DNA from: a virus
Virus record (IMG/VR): IMGVR_UViG_3300017971_000297
Location: 1-63,645 of that record
Reading direction: 5' to 3' (one strand)
DNA length: 63,645 nucleotides
Shown here: positions 31,206 through 41,551 of the stretch, piece by piece
How positions within the stretch are numbered: the first letter of the stretch is position 1
How the letters are laid out: each line of letters starts with the position of its first letter
Translations under genes and position numbers: made by a program
Notes under the pieces: model-generated
The model's database searches: none
Told to the model about the DNA's origin: nothing
The model's input: the letters and a program-made list of their open reading frames with translations, nothing else

Positions 31206-31928
31206 ATGAGAAAGTTCTTATCCTATACTTCTAAGCCCTCTTTACTAAAGGCATTTTTAATTCCAGTAGAAGAGAGAAATAATAGAATTCCAGTCTCTCA
31301 ACAGGACCAGAATATTCTAGAACTAGGTCAGTTTTATCTTAATCCCAATACTTGGAACGACAGTAAAGAAACTAAGTGGGTTAAGCATCTGGTTCCTGGC
31401 ATGAGCGATCCTCATCAGCAGTGGGTTGCTGGTGGTCCTAGAACTATTACTTTTGAGGCTCTCATTACAAGAGATCTATCCTTTAGTGAGGCAAAGAGTA
31501 AAAAAAATAAGACATCTATTGTAAATACCAGTAAAAAAAACTCTGTAGTAGCAGGTATAGCTTCTCTAGTACAAAAAATAGGTGGTCTTAGTGATTCTGA
31601 GTCTATTTTACAGCAAGGACAAAGAGAGGGCACATTTCTCAACTTAGATATTACCGAAAAGTTGAATTATTATAGAAGTTTACTCTATCCTAATATTTCT
31701 TCTTCTGCTAATCGTATATCCTCTCCTCCTAACTTAGTACGTCTAGTAGTTGGTAGTACGCTTGGAAAACGAGCCCAAACAGCTAGATTTGTAGTAGATA
31801 AGATAGAAATTAGAATAACTAAGCAATTTCCAGATCTAAGACCTATGGAAGCAGTCGTAGCTTTCACACTTACAGAATTCGTAGATAGGCCCCTATCTTC
31901 TAAAAATGATATCTTGACGGATGTGTAA
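31206..31928 (+). CDS. CIS tube/LysM-type baseplate protein (tube initiator-like)
   Basis: 240 residues. The pattern RTITFEALITRDLSF (about 78-92) plus a late region NLVRLVVGSTLGKRAQTARFVVDKIEIRI then MEAVVAFTLTEF fits proteins I know as contractile-injection-system tube proteins (Afp7/T4 gp54-48-like). These link the baseplate hub to the tube. A Ser/Lys-rich helical insertion lies at about 100-150. One-base overlap with the gp53-like gene downstream. Confidence 0.6.
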   Translation: MRKFLSYTSKPSLLKAFLIPVEERNNRIPVSQQDQNILELGQFYLNPNTWNDSKETKWVKHLVPGMSDPHQQWVAGGPRTITFEALITRDLSFSEAKSKKNKTSIVNTSKKNSVVAGIASLVQKIGGLSDSESILQQGQREGTFLNLDITEKLNYYRSLLYPNISSSANRISSPPNLVRLVVGSTLGKRAQTARFVVDKIEIRITKQFPDLRPMEAVVAFTLTEFVDRPLSSKNDILTDV

Positions 31929-32245
31929 TGGCTAATTTTAAACCAGGATCTAGATATACTAATGGTACTTTTACTCTTAGTCCGGAAGACAGTGAATTCC
32001 TTATTCTAAGAGAAAAATTAGATATTCCGGAATCTAGCGAAGATATATTTTTTATAGTGGAGGGAGAACATATATACAGACCAGAACTTATTGCTATAGA
32101 AGTATATGATAGGCCCGAACTTTGGTGGGCTATTGCAGATATCAATAATATCAAAGAGCCTATGTTTGACCTAGAGGTAGGGCAAGAACTACGAATTCCT
32201 CCCCTGTCTGCTGTATTACAGGCTCTAGACGTAATCAATAAGTAA
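31928..32245 (+). CDS. Baseplate wedge protein, T4 gp53/LysM-like
   Basis: 105 residues. Contains YRPELIAIEVYDRPELWWAIADINNIKEP and later GQELRIPPLSAV; the W-W-x-IA-D/E-x-N and LRIP pattern is typical of gp53 and the LysM-like domain of tail protein X. These bind the hub-tube junction and join neighbouring wedges. Short length is normal for this family. Confidence 0.75.
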   Translation: MANFKPGSRYTNGTFTLSPEDSEFLILREKLDIPESSEDIFFIVEGEHIYRPELIAIEVYDRPELWWAIADINNIKEPMFDLEVGQELRIPPLSAVLQALDVINK

Positions 32246-32250
32246 AAGAT

Positions 32251-33942
32251 ATGTTAGCCAATTTAAACGAAATGAAAGCCCCCTACTTTGAAGTTAGAGT
32301 AGGTCCTCCATATGCTACAAGTGATCAACTGGTGCTACTACCGCCCCATATCCATAAACTCATTAATGTTTTTGAATATAGGGAGGTTGTAGACGGGGGT
32401 AAGGAATCTGCTAGTCAGGTCCGTATCCTTATCTATGAAGATAAAAATCAGTCTGGTTCTGTATTAGACTTGACTTTTGACAATCAGGCAGGGGTAAAAT
32501 CTCTAACTCCAGAAGAAGTACGACAGGGTAAGGTTTTAGCTGATAAAATTAAAGAAGAAGAGGAAATCCTTGCTAATATCTCCTTAGATGACATTAAAAA
32601 GAAAGAGTCCCAGGCTAAGAGAGTGGTTGCTCTAAGAAAAGAGCAGGAAGAATTGGCTTCTCAAGCTAGGTTTGTATTCCAGGAAAGAAATACTATAGAG
32701 GTTACCTGGGGTTATAAAAATACTGGTAAATATCCAGATTTTAGTCCTAGGACAGCTAGAGGAGAAATTCTTCAGGTTAGGCAGAGATTTCCTAACGCAG
32801 ATATGCCCGCTACGGAAGTTCTAGCCGTGGATCAGGGTTTAGGAGAAATGTCTAAAATCTATCCTCAAGAGGCTATTAATTTTACGGTGGGGAAAGTTAA
32901 ACAGCTCCTGAAAGATAAGGCTATTCCGGAAGGTACAACCGTAGATGAGGATAACCGAAAGAATACAGCTCCAGCTAGAGTAGATCACATACTACAGGCA
33001 CTGACCTATGGTGGTTTTCTTAAAAATGTGAGTTTACGTCTGTATCTGACTCCAGAAGAACTGGCCTTAGATATACAGGATGAACGTAGTGGTAGAATCT
33101 GGGGATTAGGTATGAATCTCCATGAATTTATTAGTGAGATGGCAGAAAAACTCTTTGCTCACTACTATATTACTACAGAGGGTAAGAATAACACGACCGT
33201 TATTAATTTTGTATCTCGACGCAAGTTTGAATCTGAAGCAGCTTTTCATTTCTTATGGAAGGGTGGTATCAAAGATAGGGGTATAGAAACAGACGGCAAG
33301 AATGTTATATATAATACAGTCAAAAGTCTGGATTTAGCTCTGTATCCCAGTGGAGGTTCTGGAGCAAGTTCCTCTGGAATATGTGGGATTACCAAAAAAC
33401 CTACTGGTCATATCGCGGGAGCCTCGGTCATATTTTCTCCCAGGCATGGTGAGTTGGAAAAGTTGAGGGTAGAACTTAACAAAGCGCATAATATTAGGGC
33501 TGTCCAGCCTCAAACTGCTGACCCCAAGAATGCGGAGCAGAATAATTCTACTGGACTATCTACCTACAAAGAGAACTGTGGATCTAATGACCATGTCGCT
33601 TCGGTGGATAGGTTAGCCGGTAGAATGGAAAGAAGTTTAAAACTATCCTTTCAAACTATTGGAATTCCTCTACTTACTCCGGGTACCATAAAGATGTCCA
33701 ATATAGGACTGAGGTATTCTGGTATTTATTATATGTTGTCGGTTCATCATCGGATTACCCCAGAAGAAGGATATACTTGCACTTGTGTGGGTGAATCTAA
33801 CTCCGTAGCTACCGGGGGAACTTCTATAGAAGGACCTCCAGTACGTACTGATTTGGCTGGGAATCTGAAAATACAAATAAGAGCAGACGTAGGCAAAGAG
33901 AGAAAAGATCTAGCGATATTTAAAAAAGCTCTAGGAAAGTAA
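32251..33942 (+). CDS. Baseplate hub protein (T4 gp27/VgrG N-terminal-like)
   Basis: 563 residues. Lies between the gp53-like and spike genes, as hub genes do. Beginning YFEVRVGPPYATSD...LINVFEYREVVDGG matches the D1 barrel of hub proteins. A charged helical insertion (about 95-135) and a central barrel region (LRLYLTPEELALDIQDERSG) follow, then a C-terminal beta domain ending near 540 (MLSVHHRITPEEGYTCTCVG). The His-Asp-rich CSSGICGITKKPTG region may bind metal. Trimers would form the tube adaptor on which the spike sits. Confidence 0.65.
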   Translation: MLANLNEMKAPYFEVRVGPPYATSDQLVLLPPHIHKLINVFEYREVVDGGKESASQVRILIYEDKNQSGSVLDLTFDNQAGVKSLTPEEVRQGKVLADKIKEEEEILANISLDDIKKKESQAKRVVALRKEQEELASQARFVFQERNTIEVTWGYKNTGKYPDFSPRTARGEILQVRQRFPNADMPATEVLAVDQGLGEMSKIYPQEAINFTVGKVKQLLKDKAIPEGTTVDEDNRKNTAPARVDHILQALTYGGFLKNVSLRLYLTPEELALDIQDERSGRIWGLGMNLHEFISEMAEKLFAHYYITTEGKNNTTVINFVSRRKFESEAAFHFLWKGGIKDRGIETDGKNVIYNTVKSLDLALYPSGGSGASSSGICGITKKPTGHIAGASVIFSPRHGELEKLRVELNKAHNIRAVQPQTADPKNAEQNNSTGLSTYKENCGSNDHVASVDRLAGRMERSLKLSFQTIGIPLLTPGTIKMSNIGLRYSGIYYMLSVHHRITPEEGYTCTCVGESNSVATGGTSIEGPPVRTDLAGNLKIQIRADVGKERKDLAIFKKALGK

Positions 33943-33943
33943 T

Positions 33944-34801
33944 ATGTCAGTAAAACTACATGACTGGACAGGAGATACGGCTTATCTTGGTAAGTCTAAA
34001 GCTATCGTTGTAGATAATAAAGATCCAGACTACAAGGGTAGAATTAGGGTTCAGAGTCCAGTTTTTGGTATAACTGGTTGGATTCCTTTTCTAGTTCCAG
34101 ATGATGGATTTTATTCTGTACCTGATATAGGAAATGTGGTCTATGTGGAACCTGCGGGTGGAGATCTGCGTTATCCCATAGCCACGGCTCTTATAAATGG
34201 GGGAGAACTGGGAAGTAGGGATATTCCCCCAGCTTTTCAAAGAGAAGTTCCTACCAACAGAGGTTGGTTCAGTCCTGGAGTGCTTGGATCTACGGGCAGA
34301 CCAGAAGAGCTGAATAGTGGGCATTCTCTAGAACTAGATGACGGACTTGCTGTATTGGATGATGGATCAGTAACCCATACCGCAGAAGATAGGGGAGTCA
34401 GAGTAACCACTTCTGGTGGACACACCATTCGGATGCTAGAAGAGGCTTCGGACGGCGAACAACAGAATAGGGTAGATATTAAGACTTCGAAAGGCCTGAC
34501 CATAGAACTAATCGATGATAATGATGGCTCAGAGCCTAACAGGATTAGGATTAAAAATAGTACAGGCACTATTTATATAGATATCGATATGGAAAATGAT
34601 ATCATAGAGATAGATGCAGAAAATGTAAAACTAGGGACTAATGCGGCTGAGGCTATTGTAAGGGGAGACACTTTTAGGGACCTGTTTAATAGCCACCGGC
34701 ATGTATCTTCTGCTCCAGGCGTACCTACCGGGAAGCCTATTCAGCAGATGGACCCGTCTTCAGCAAATACTCACCTCTCAAGTAAACATACGGTAGAATA
34801 A
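33944..34801 (+). CDS. Central spike / baseplate assembly protein V (gp5-like)
   Basis: 285 residues. Starts with an OB-like domain (AIVVDNKDPDYKGRIRVQSP; VYVEPAGGDLRYPIATAL), the family signature of gpV/gp5 spike proteins. The middle has repeating strands of a triple beta-helix (VTTSGGHTIRMLEE; IKTSKGLTIELIDD; RIKNSTGTIYIDIDM; EIDAENVKLG). The end NSHRHVSSAPGVPTG carries the His-x-His element found near metal-binding spike tips. It pierces the outer membrane. Follows the hub gene by one base. Confidence 0.85.
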   Translation: MSVKLHDWTGDTAYLGKSKAIVVDNKDPDYKGRIRVQSPVFGITGWIPFLVPDDGFYSVPDIGNVVYVEPAGGDLRYPIATALINGGELGSRDIPPAFQREVPTNRGWFSPGVLGSTGRPEELNSGHSLELDDGLAVLDDGSVTHTAEDRGVRVTTSGGHTIRMLEEASDGEQQNRVDIKTSKGLTIELIDDNDGSEPNRIRIKNSTGTIYIDIDMENDIIEIDAENVKLGTNAAEAIVRGDTFRDLFNSHRHVSSAPGVPTGKPIQQMDPSSANTHLSSKHTVE

Positions 34802-34811
34802 GGAGTAATCT

Positions 34812-35036
34812 ATGGCACTGTCAGCTTCCAGCATGAAAGATAAAATTAAGGCTAGACTCACAGCTCTGGGCGTTACGGATACAGATTTTGGAGAGACTGC
34901 TGACGGAAGCGTGACTATGGAACAGATTCTCGAAGCTTTCTGTCAAGGTGTAATCGATGAAATAACTACTAACGCCGTTGTTAATCAACCTAATGATGGT
35001 GGCGGTGATGCTGAAGCCCCAGGAACTATCGTATAA
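34812..35036 (+). CDS. Small baseplate-linked protein of unknown function
   Basis: 74 residues, ribosome site AAGGAGTAAT. Mostly helical (MKDKIKARLTALGVTDTDFG, MEQILEAFCQGVIDEITTNAVV) with a Gly/Asp-rich end. Similar short genes ending NA-V followed by a Gly/Thr tail are commonly placed by spike genes in contractile phages. It sits where eCIS clusters may carry a PAAR tip, but has no PAAR motif. Confidence 0.55.
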   Translation: MALSASSMKDKIKARLTALGVTDTDFGETADGSVTMEQILEAFCQGVIDEITTNAVVNQPNDGGGDAEAPGTIV

Positions 35037-35425
35037 TGGCTATTAAAAAGTATTTAGGAAAAGCTTTAAAATTTCCCATAGATACAAAGTTTGTACCAGA
35101 GGATGGTATTGATTTGGTATTGCAAGATGTGCAGCTTTTGCTACTAACCCGCCCTGGAGAAAGAGTCATGAGACCTACCTTTGGGTGTGGTATAAATACT
35201 CGTTTATTCGACAACATAGATACCGTAGCTAGTGTAGGAGCTGTAGATATAGCCGAAGCTATTAGGGATTTTGAACCTAGAGTAGATCTGTTAGAGGTTG
35301 TCCCTGTTATTCGAAGATCACAGGGGATAGTACTATTTACTATAAGAATGTTAATTAAAGACGCGAATGTAGAGAGGAACCTAGTCTTTCCTTTCAAGCC
35401 TGCATCTGAACTTAGTAACAGATAA
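35036..35425 (+). CDS. Baseplate wedge protein, T4 gp25-like
   Basis: 129 residues. VLQDVQLLLLTRPGERVMRPTFG is the hallmark of the gp25/GPW family (LL-x-T-x-(P/R)-GE-R-x-M-x-P-x-FG). gp25 plugs into the wedge core with gp6 and gp53 and starts sheath polymerisation. The length and motifs are complete. One-base overlap with the gene upstream. Confidence 0.93.
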   Translation: MAIKKYLGKALKFPIDTKFVPEDGIDLVLQDVQLLLLTRPGERVMRPTFGCGINTRLFDNIDTVASVGAVDIAEAIRDFEPRVDLLEVVPVIRRSQGIVLFTIRMLIKDANVERNLVFPFKPASELSNR

Positions 35426-35435
35426 GGAATAAGAC

Positions 35436-38321
35436 ATGGCTAATTCTTCAATAGACTATATCGCCAAAGATTTTGACTCCATTGTGGATGCGTTAATTAC
35501 TTTCGCAACAGTCAACTATGGGGAAGATACGGCTGGGAACCGCCAATGGACTAACTTCAATGAAGATGATTTTAGTCGTACTTGGTTAGAAATCGTAGCC
35601 TATGTTGGTGATCTTATTTTCTATTATTTGGATGTTCAAGCTACTCAGAGTAACCTAGAAACGGCAACCATTAGATCGGCTGTGTTGGATATAGCCAAAC
35701 AGTTTGGGTATGTGGTTCCTACCGCTTCTTCTGCTTCTGGTCTAGCCACTTTTACTCTAAACACCAGTGAAACAGTCCCTGTAGGATTTAGAGTCTCCGC
35801 AGATAATGGGGCTGAATTTTTTACTACTAGCAGTTCCCCGCAGGCTGGGTCTACTGCCCTGAGCGTTATTTTACCCGTTATTCAAGGTGAACAAAGAGAT
35901 GAGACTTTTTCTGCCAAGGGAGTCCAAAATGAGGAAGTAGTGTTGGGATTTACTCCTTTAGTAGTTGATACTAGCAACTCAGTCACTACTCTCAGATCGC
36001 CTAGAGTCACGGTTAATGGTAATTCCTATAGTCTAGTGAATACTTTTATAGATAGTTTACCTTCTGATAAACACTATCAAGTGGTAACTAATACTGATGG
36101 ACAAACTGTTATTCGTTTTGGAGATGGTATTTTTGGTGAATCCTTGGCTCCGAATGATACGATTGTTGTCAATTATAGGACTGGGGGCGGTACTTCTGGA
36201 AATATACCGGCCAGCACCTTGACTACACTAGAGGATGACGCCACCTTTATTGATTCGGTGATAAATACATCGTCTTTCAGTGGAGGATCTGATGAGCCCA
36301 CCATTGATCGGCTTCGCGAACTTATTCCTGCCTCACTACAAACACTAGAAAGAGCTGTTGCAGTAGATGATTATGGTGATATTATCGTAGCGAACTTTAG
36401 CAATGTTCTTAAAGCAGCCGCTGAGGAAAATATCACAGACAGTGGTGTAGATGTGGACATCTATGTAGTTCCTTCTGGAACTTCGATAACTCCTATTACC
36501 ACGAATTTATCCCTTTTTAACAGTATTACTGATTACATAGATAAACGGAAAACAGTCACTACTACCTTCCGACTGTTGGATGCTAATGGTATAGATGTGG
36601 ATTTTAAAATAACCGCATTTCTCCTAGAGGGAGCTTCACGGACTGAGATTTCTCAAGATATTACCACAGCACTAGAGACATTTTTTGATCTCTCCGAGGG
36701 GGATACAGACGGAGCCGGGACTAAATTTGGTCAGCGGGTTCTCTTAAATGATCTGTATGCTTTATTGGATGATATTGAAGGTATAGATAGATTTGAAATC
36801 ATAAGATTCAATTATATTCCTAGAATTGAGCCTACCACAGCGTCTGGAACTAATTATCTAACCAGCACTATTGAGGTTATGCCTGAATCTGAACCATCCG
36901 AGTGGCTCGTGGCATCTGAGTATAATGCGGGATCTCCGGATTATAACCCATTTACAGTGTATAAACGACTTACTGGATCGGTATCTAACCTTAGCGCTGA
37001 CAGCCTAGCTGATGATAGTTTAAATCTAGCGGTGGTAGAAAGTGAAACCTCAGCTATTAATGTGGATGGTTCAAACAACGTAGTGTTCGATAAAAACAGG
37101 ACTTTTGTAGCAGATGAGTTTGTGGGAGGAGGATTCCTATTAGTAGACTCCTCCGGGAATATATGGAATATTACCGACAATGACGCTCACTCTATTATCC
37201 TAGGTCCTAATGCAATTAATAATACTGTGGTTTCGGATGTATCTGCTGGCAGTTATAAGATTGTCAGAAGCTTGATTGGACAGAATCTTATTTTTAGAAA
37301 TCTGGTCTTTTCCAACATCGACTATAATACTCATAATACTATTTATAGGATTGGATCGAGTTTCAATCTAGTCGGAACTATTGGAGATTCCTTTGATATT
37401 TCTATTCCCCAAACCAATACGGGCAATTTTGGTGTACCCGTAACCATCGTTGGATTTACTTCAAGTACACCTACTGCCGGTACTGGTAGAGTTTCCTTTG
37501 CCGGTAGTCCAGATCTATCCAGCGTAACTACTGGACCGGGTAGTGATTACTTGCTCATAGACAGTAATGAACAAGTCTTTGAAGTAATCACGGTGGATGA
37601 TACTAACAAAACCGTAGATATTATTCACCAAGCAGGGGTGACTACAGCTCCTGTGGTATCAGGTGGCCAGCCAGGATCTCTAGCACCAAGGTATTATAGT
37701 GATGATGGTGAAGTGAGTTTTGTTATTGGTCAAGCAAATCAAGCAGTTGGTATTGGATTTCAAGCCCAAGGTAATATACAGACTGTAGATCCCGCCAATA
37801 TCAGTGATGCGGAAACCTTTATACTTAATGATGGAATTAATCCTGCGGTTACATTTGAATTTGAAAAGACTGGTGGAGTAGCAGGAGGCAATGTAGCGGT
37901 AGACATTTCAGCCGCTGCTGATGCCGAAGATGTAAGAGATGCTATTGTTTCAGCAATCAATGGAGCAGCTTCTCTAGCTATTACAGCAACTCCAGGTACT
38001 CCCACAAATATGGTACTTTTACAAAATGATAATGTAGGTACACAGGGAAATCAAACTATTATCAATGGTGTAGCTGATACTGGATTTATCACTACCGGCC
38101 TAACTGGTGGTCTTAGTGTAGGAAGTATTCCTACCCCAGTAATTCCGGCTGTAGGTAAATCTTCCACAGATACCGGATTAGACACTGACGGAAATGTTAT
38201 AGATATCTTTGTTTTTAAGGTATCTGGTTATGTAGATGATATTGTGAATTTAAGAAAGAGCGAAATTCCTGAATTCTCAGAAGATAATTTAGAATTAGAC
38301 CTTAGAGGGGGCGTAGCCTAA
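35436..38321 (+). CDS. Baseplate wedge protein, T4 gp6/J-like, with inserted domains
   Basis: 961 residues. Begins IDYIAKDFDSIVDALI then WLEIVAYVGDLIFYYLDVQATQSNLETA, as in gp6/baseplate J proteins, which form the iris ring of the wedge. The core extends to about residue 470. Then come extra beta-rich parts: about 535-615 and 680-735 are copies of the small recurrent beta domain (VSFAGSPDLSSV..YLLIDSNEQVFEVITVDD). The C-terminal region (about 770-900) resembles cadherin/fibre-type repeats. The extensions make it longer than a standard gp6 (about 660). Confidence 0.85.
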   Translation: MANSSIDYIAKDFDSIVDALITFATVNYGEDTAGNRQWTNFNEDDFSRTWLEIVAYVGDLIFYYLDVQATQSNLETATIRSAVLDIAKQFGYVVPTASSASGLATFTLNTSETVPVGFRVSADNGAEFFTTSSSPQAGSTALSVILPVIQGEQRDETFSAKGVQNEEVVLGFTPLVVDTSNSVTTLRSPRVTVNGNSYSLVNTFIDSLPSDKHYQVVTNTDGQTVIRFGDGIFGESLAPNDTIVVNYRTGGGTSGNIPASTLTTLEDDATFIDSVINTSSFSGGSDEPTIDRLRELIPASLQTLERAVAVDDYGDIIVANFSNVLKAAAEENITDSGVDVDIYVVPSGTSITPITTNLSLFNSITDYIDKRKTVTTTFRLLDANGIDVDFKITAFLLEGASRTEISQDITTALETFFDLSEGDTDGAGTKFGQRVLLNDLYALLDDIEGIDRFEIIRFNYIPRIEPTTASGTNYLTSTIEVMPESEPSEWLVASEYNAGSPDYNPFTVYKRLTGSVSNLSADSLADDSLNLAVVESETSAINVDGSNNVVFDKNRTFVADEFVGGGFLLVDSSGNIWNITDNDAHSIILGPNAINNTVVSDVSAGSYKIVRSLIGQNLIFRNLVFSNIDYNTHNTIYRIGSSFNLVGTIGDSFDISIPQTNTGNFGVPVTIVGFTSSTPTAGTGRVSFAGSPDLSSVTTGPGSDYLLIDSNEQVFEVITVDDTNKTVDIIHQAGVTTAPVVSGGQPGSLAPRYYSDDGEVSFVIGQANQAVGIGFQAQGNIQTVDPANISDAETFILNDGINPAVTFEFEKTGGVAGGNVAVDISAAADAEDVRDAIVSAINGAASLAITATPGTPTNMVLLQNDNVGTQGNQTIINGVADTGFITTGLTGGLSVGSIPTPVIPAVGKSSTDTGLDTDGNVIDIFVFKVSGYVDDIVNLRKSEIPEFSEDNLELDLRGGVA

Positions 38322-41300
38322 TGTCTACTTTGACTATTACTAGACCACCCCAATTTCTAGATCCTTGGTTCGTAGAGATCGAACAGGTTTGGGACGAGAT
38401 TGAGGCGGCTACTAACGACCAAGAGACGAGGATAGGAAACTTAGAAACTGCTATTGTTTCAAGTGTAGTAACTTCCTTGTCTGCTCAAGGGGAACCTGCT
38501 CTCACAGGCCCCGTGGTCTTAGATAAAACAGACGATATTACCCTTACCCAAGTAGGTAATACTATTACTATTGGCGGGGGTATTACCGACCACGGTGGTT
38601 TAGCCGGACTCCTAGACGACGATCATACTATCTATCTATTGGCAGATGGTACGAGATCTCTCACTGGAGATATGAGTCATGGTCTTACCCAAGCCCTAAA
38701 TTTTAGGGTAGAGGGCTTTGCTACTCCTCCAGCGGCGGGAAATCAGGGCAGATTAATTTTTAATCAGACCACTGGCAGGTTAATGGTAGACAATGGTTCT
38801 GCCTTTATAGACTCCGGTATTACCGTACATGCGGATCTGGGTGGTTTAACTGCTGATGATCATTTACAGTATGCTAGAACAAATGGTACTAGAGATATCA
38901 CAGGAGATCAGACATTTCTTCAAGATATTATAGTGACTGGTCAGTTCCAAGCTCCTTTGAATGAGACTTGGGAAGCCTATTCTCAAGAAGATGATGGTGC
39001 TTCTTCGTTAGCTTTCCTGTTTGATACCGCCAATCTTATGGATACTGCTGGATCAAAGGTACTAGCAGTTAGAAACGCTACCAACGAAGTTTTTGCTATT
39101 CTTAGAGATTCTGATCCTAGCCCCCTGGGAACCTTCTCTGATGAGCATGTGATTAAGTTGACTGAGAAAACAGGTAGTGATGTTGGTTATATAGCTATGA
39201 CCACTGATCCCGCCCTAGTCCTACTCGGAGCAGATGGAGTAGCGGTTAATGCTCTTTCTACTGATACTGCGGGTGACTACTTAGGTGCAATGCAGTTGGA
39301 TGGAGATGGTCCTACTCATGCAGCCCTTTTAGCCCAAGACCTAGCTGGTACTGGTTCTCCCAAAGCCGAAGTTTCCGCAGAGGATACTGTGGGTGGAGGA
39401 GAAAAAGCGGAATTTACAGCTAGTTTAGCTGCTGGTGTAGATCCTTTAGGTAGAGTACGAGCTGCCAACGGAGCTATAACCTCGTATGCTGATCATGTAG
39501 CCCAGCTCAATGGAATTAATCCCGAAGCCTGGTTAAAAAGTACTTCTGGATCGGAAACTGCCACAGTTGAAGGTAGTTTCGACGGATCGACCGTGCCTTT
39601 TGTAGAACTAGAGGTGGCAGCCACAGCAGGGACTGATAAGTTACTGTTAAAGAATGCAGAATTTGATTTTCAAATTAATTCTAACTCTGAGTTGCAGGTT
39701 AGAGCTGGCGAAGTTGAGGTTTTAGGTACTTTAATTGGTGGATCTTCTCCTTTTATTCTAGAATCAAAAGAAACTGATGGAGCTTCTGCAATAGGGTTTA
39801 CTCTAGATACCCAAAATGATTTAGCAGATGCGGGAGCAAAAATCCTCAGTCTACAAAATAATTCTATAGAGAAAGCCTACATTGGAGAAGATGGTAAGGC
39901 TTGGCTTCCAGCAGTTATACTAGATAGGCAAACAACTACGCCTATAGGTACATCTGAGGGAGAAGGCCTATTTGCCGATACCAATGGGGATCTTCAGTAC
40001 TATGGACCTAATAATAATTTAATTCAAATAACTGATGGAGATATTCTTTCTGGTAGCTTTGTTAAAATTGTGCCCCCTTCTGCTGGCGGTGCGGGCATTG
40101 AAGCAGCTATATTGGAAGTTATCTCAGCCGGTGGGGGTATAGTTCAGCTTCTAACCGGGACTTATGCAATCACATCTGAATTAAAAGTAGACGGTACGGA
40201 TGCCTTAAATAATGTAACTATTCGTGGTATAGGTGATGAAACAATTCTAGATATTCAAACTACTGGAGTAAATTATCCTATTGCTTTAGGTGGCAGACTT
40301 AATACTTATGATGATCTATTGAATGATGTAACTAAAGGAGATACATCAATCTACACAACAACTCCAGGCGATGCCTCTGCGGTACTGGAGGGAGATCTTA
40401 TTTATATTGTATTTACAGATGATGATGGTTATATACGAACAGCTCTGTTAAAGGCCGCTGGAGATGGAGTAGCCTTAACCGGTGAAATTCCAATTGTTGA
40501 TCCAATTACAAAAAATGGGACATCTGCAAGAATTTTAAGATGCACGAGATATGGTAACAATATAAAACTTCAAAATTTTAAAATTACTAAAAATGCCAGC
40601 TCAACTGATGCCTATGCTGGAATATATATTACATATCTCAATAGTTTTATTATTGAAGGCGTTAATGTATTTGATATTGATGCGGGTGATGCTTTTGACA
40701 CTGGTACTGGGATTTATGCAATTAACTGTTATTTTGGCACTATAAGAGATTGTCGTACTCGTGGCTGCGTAGAAAGCGGAATAACATTATATGGTACTTA
40801 TGATGTTGTTATGGAAAGATGCGCGGCTATAGAATGTGCTTTGAAAACAAATGCCCACAGAAATGGATTAAGAATTAGAAATTTTGCTTCTAAAACTACC
40901 ATTAAATATAGTTATGTAAAAAATTGTGGCCACAGAGGAATTTATTTGCATCCGCAATCCAGCACAGTCTGTTCTGAAATATCTCTTATAAATAATAGAA
41001 TTGAAGATATTGATGGCTATGGAATTTATGCTACTGGGTGTGTAGATGTAGAAATTGCAAGCAACGTCATTTCAGTAGTTGAAGAAGACGGAATTTATAC
41101 TGGAGATACAGACCACATTAGATGCTCGAATAACTTGATTTCTGATGCAGGAAGATCTGGTATTTACAATCAAACTAACGGTAACTATGGAACTTATACT
41201 GGAAATGTAGTTAGAAATGTTGTATCTACCGGAATTACTATTACCAGTGGAGAAGGAAACGTAGTAGCAAATAATAGTGTATATGATTGTGTAGCGTATG

Positions 41301-41548
41301 GATATAGTTTAAACTCAACTCAAGGATCAACTCTTACTGGAAATTTTGCTAAAGATTGTGGTCGTGGGGCATTTATTCATAATGCAACAGATTGTATTAT
41401 CAATGGAAATGTATTTTTTGGTTGTACTTACGGAATTTATCTTTCGGATTCATCCACATATTGTATGATAGCCAACAACAACTCTAGAGGACAAACCCTA
41501 TGGACTGGCGCTGGTGTTGGCAATGATTTTGTTAACAATAAGGAGTAA
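38321..41548 (+). CDS. Tailspike/tail fibre with C-terminal beta-helix
   Basis: 1075 residues. The N-terminus (about 1-60) would bind the baseplate. Fibre repeats follow: DHGGLAGLLDDDHTIYLLADGTRSLTGDM and the related VHADLGGLTADDHLQYARTNGTRDITGD (near 88 and 168). Then SKVLAVRNATNEVFAIL and AKILSLQNNSIEKAYIGEDG units. From about 590 there is a right-handed beta-helix (GGGIVQLLTGTY, then many N-x-(V/I)-x-(G/D)-type rungs to the end). The beta-helix part is visibly more AT-rich than the N-terminus. Probably a receptor-binding or polysaccharide-degrading spike; catalytic residues not identified. Confidence 0.75.
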   Translation: MSTLTITRPPQFLDPWFVEIEQVWDEIEAATNDQETRIGNLETAIVSSVVTSLSAQGEPALTGPVVLDKTDDITLTQVGNTITIGGGITDHGGLAGLLDDDHTIYLLADGTRSLTGDMSHGLTQALNFRVEGFATPPAAGNQGRLIFNQTTGRLMVDNGSAFIDSGITVHADLGGLTADDHLQYARTNGTRDITGDQTFLQDIIVTGQFQAPLNETWEAYSQEDDGASSLAFLFDTANLMDTAGSKVLAVRNATNEVFAILRDSDPSPLGTFSDEHVIKLTEKTGSDVGYIAMTTDPALVLLGADGVAVNALSTDTAGDYLGAMQLDGDGPTHAALLAQDLAGTGSPKAEVSAEDTVGGGEKAEFTASLAAGVDPLGRVRAANGAITSYADHVAQLNGINPEAWLKSTSGSETATVEGSFDGSTVPFVELEVAATAGTDKLLLKNAEFDFQINSNSELQVRAGEVEVLGTLIGGSSPFILESKETDGASAIGFTLDTQNDLADAGAKILSLQNNSIEKAYIGEDGKAWLPAVILDRQTTTPIGTSEGEGLFADTNGDLQYYGPNNNLIQITDGDILSGSFVKIVPPSAGGAGIEAAILEVISAGGGIVQLLTGTYAITSELKVDGTDALNNVTIRGIGDETILDIQTTGVNYPIALGGRLNTYDDLLNDVTKGDTSIYTTTPGDASAVLEGDLIYIVFTDDDGYIRTALLKAAGDGVALTGEIPIVDPITKNGTSARILRCTRYGNNIKLQNFKITKNASSTDAYAGIYITYLNSFIIEGVNVFDIDAGDAFDTGTGIYAINCYFGTIRDCRTRGCVESGITLYGTYDVVMERCAAIECALKTNAHRNGLRIRNFASKTTIKYSYVKNCGHRGIYLHPQSSTVCSEISLINNRIEDIDGYGIYATGCVDVEIASNVISVVEEDGIYTGDTDHIRCSNNLISDAGRSGIYNQTNGNYGTYTGNVVRNVVSTGITITSGEGNVVANNSVYDCVAYGYSLNSTQGSTLTGNFAKDCGRGAFIHNATDCIINGNVFFGCTYGIYLSDSSTYCMIANNNSRGQTLWTGAGVGNDFVNNKE

Positions 41549-41551
41549 TGG

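Noticed and set aside
34812-35036. Could be the PAAR spike tip because of its place between spike and gp25
   Set aside because: No PAAR repeats and no zinc residues; sequence is helical.
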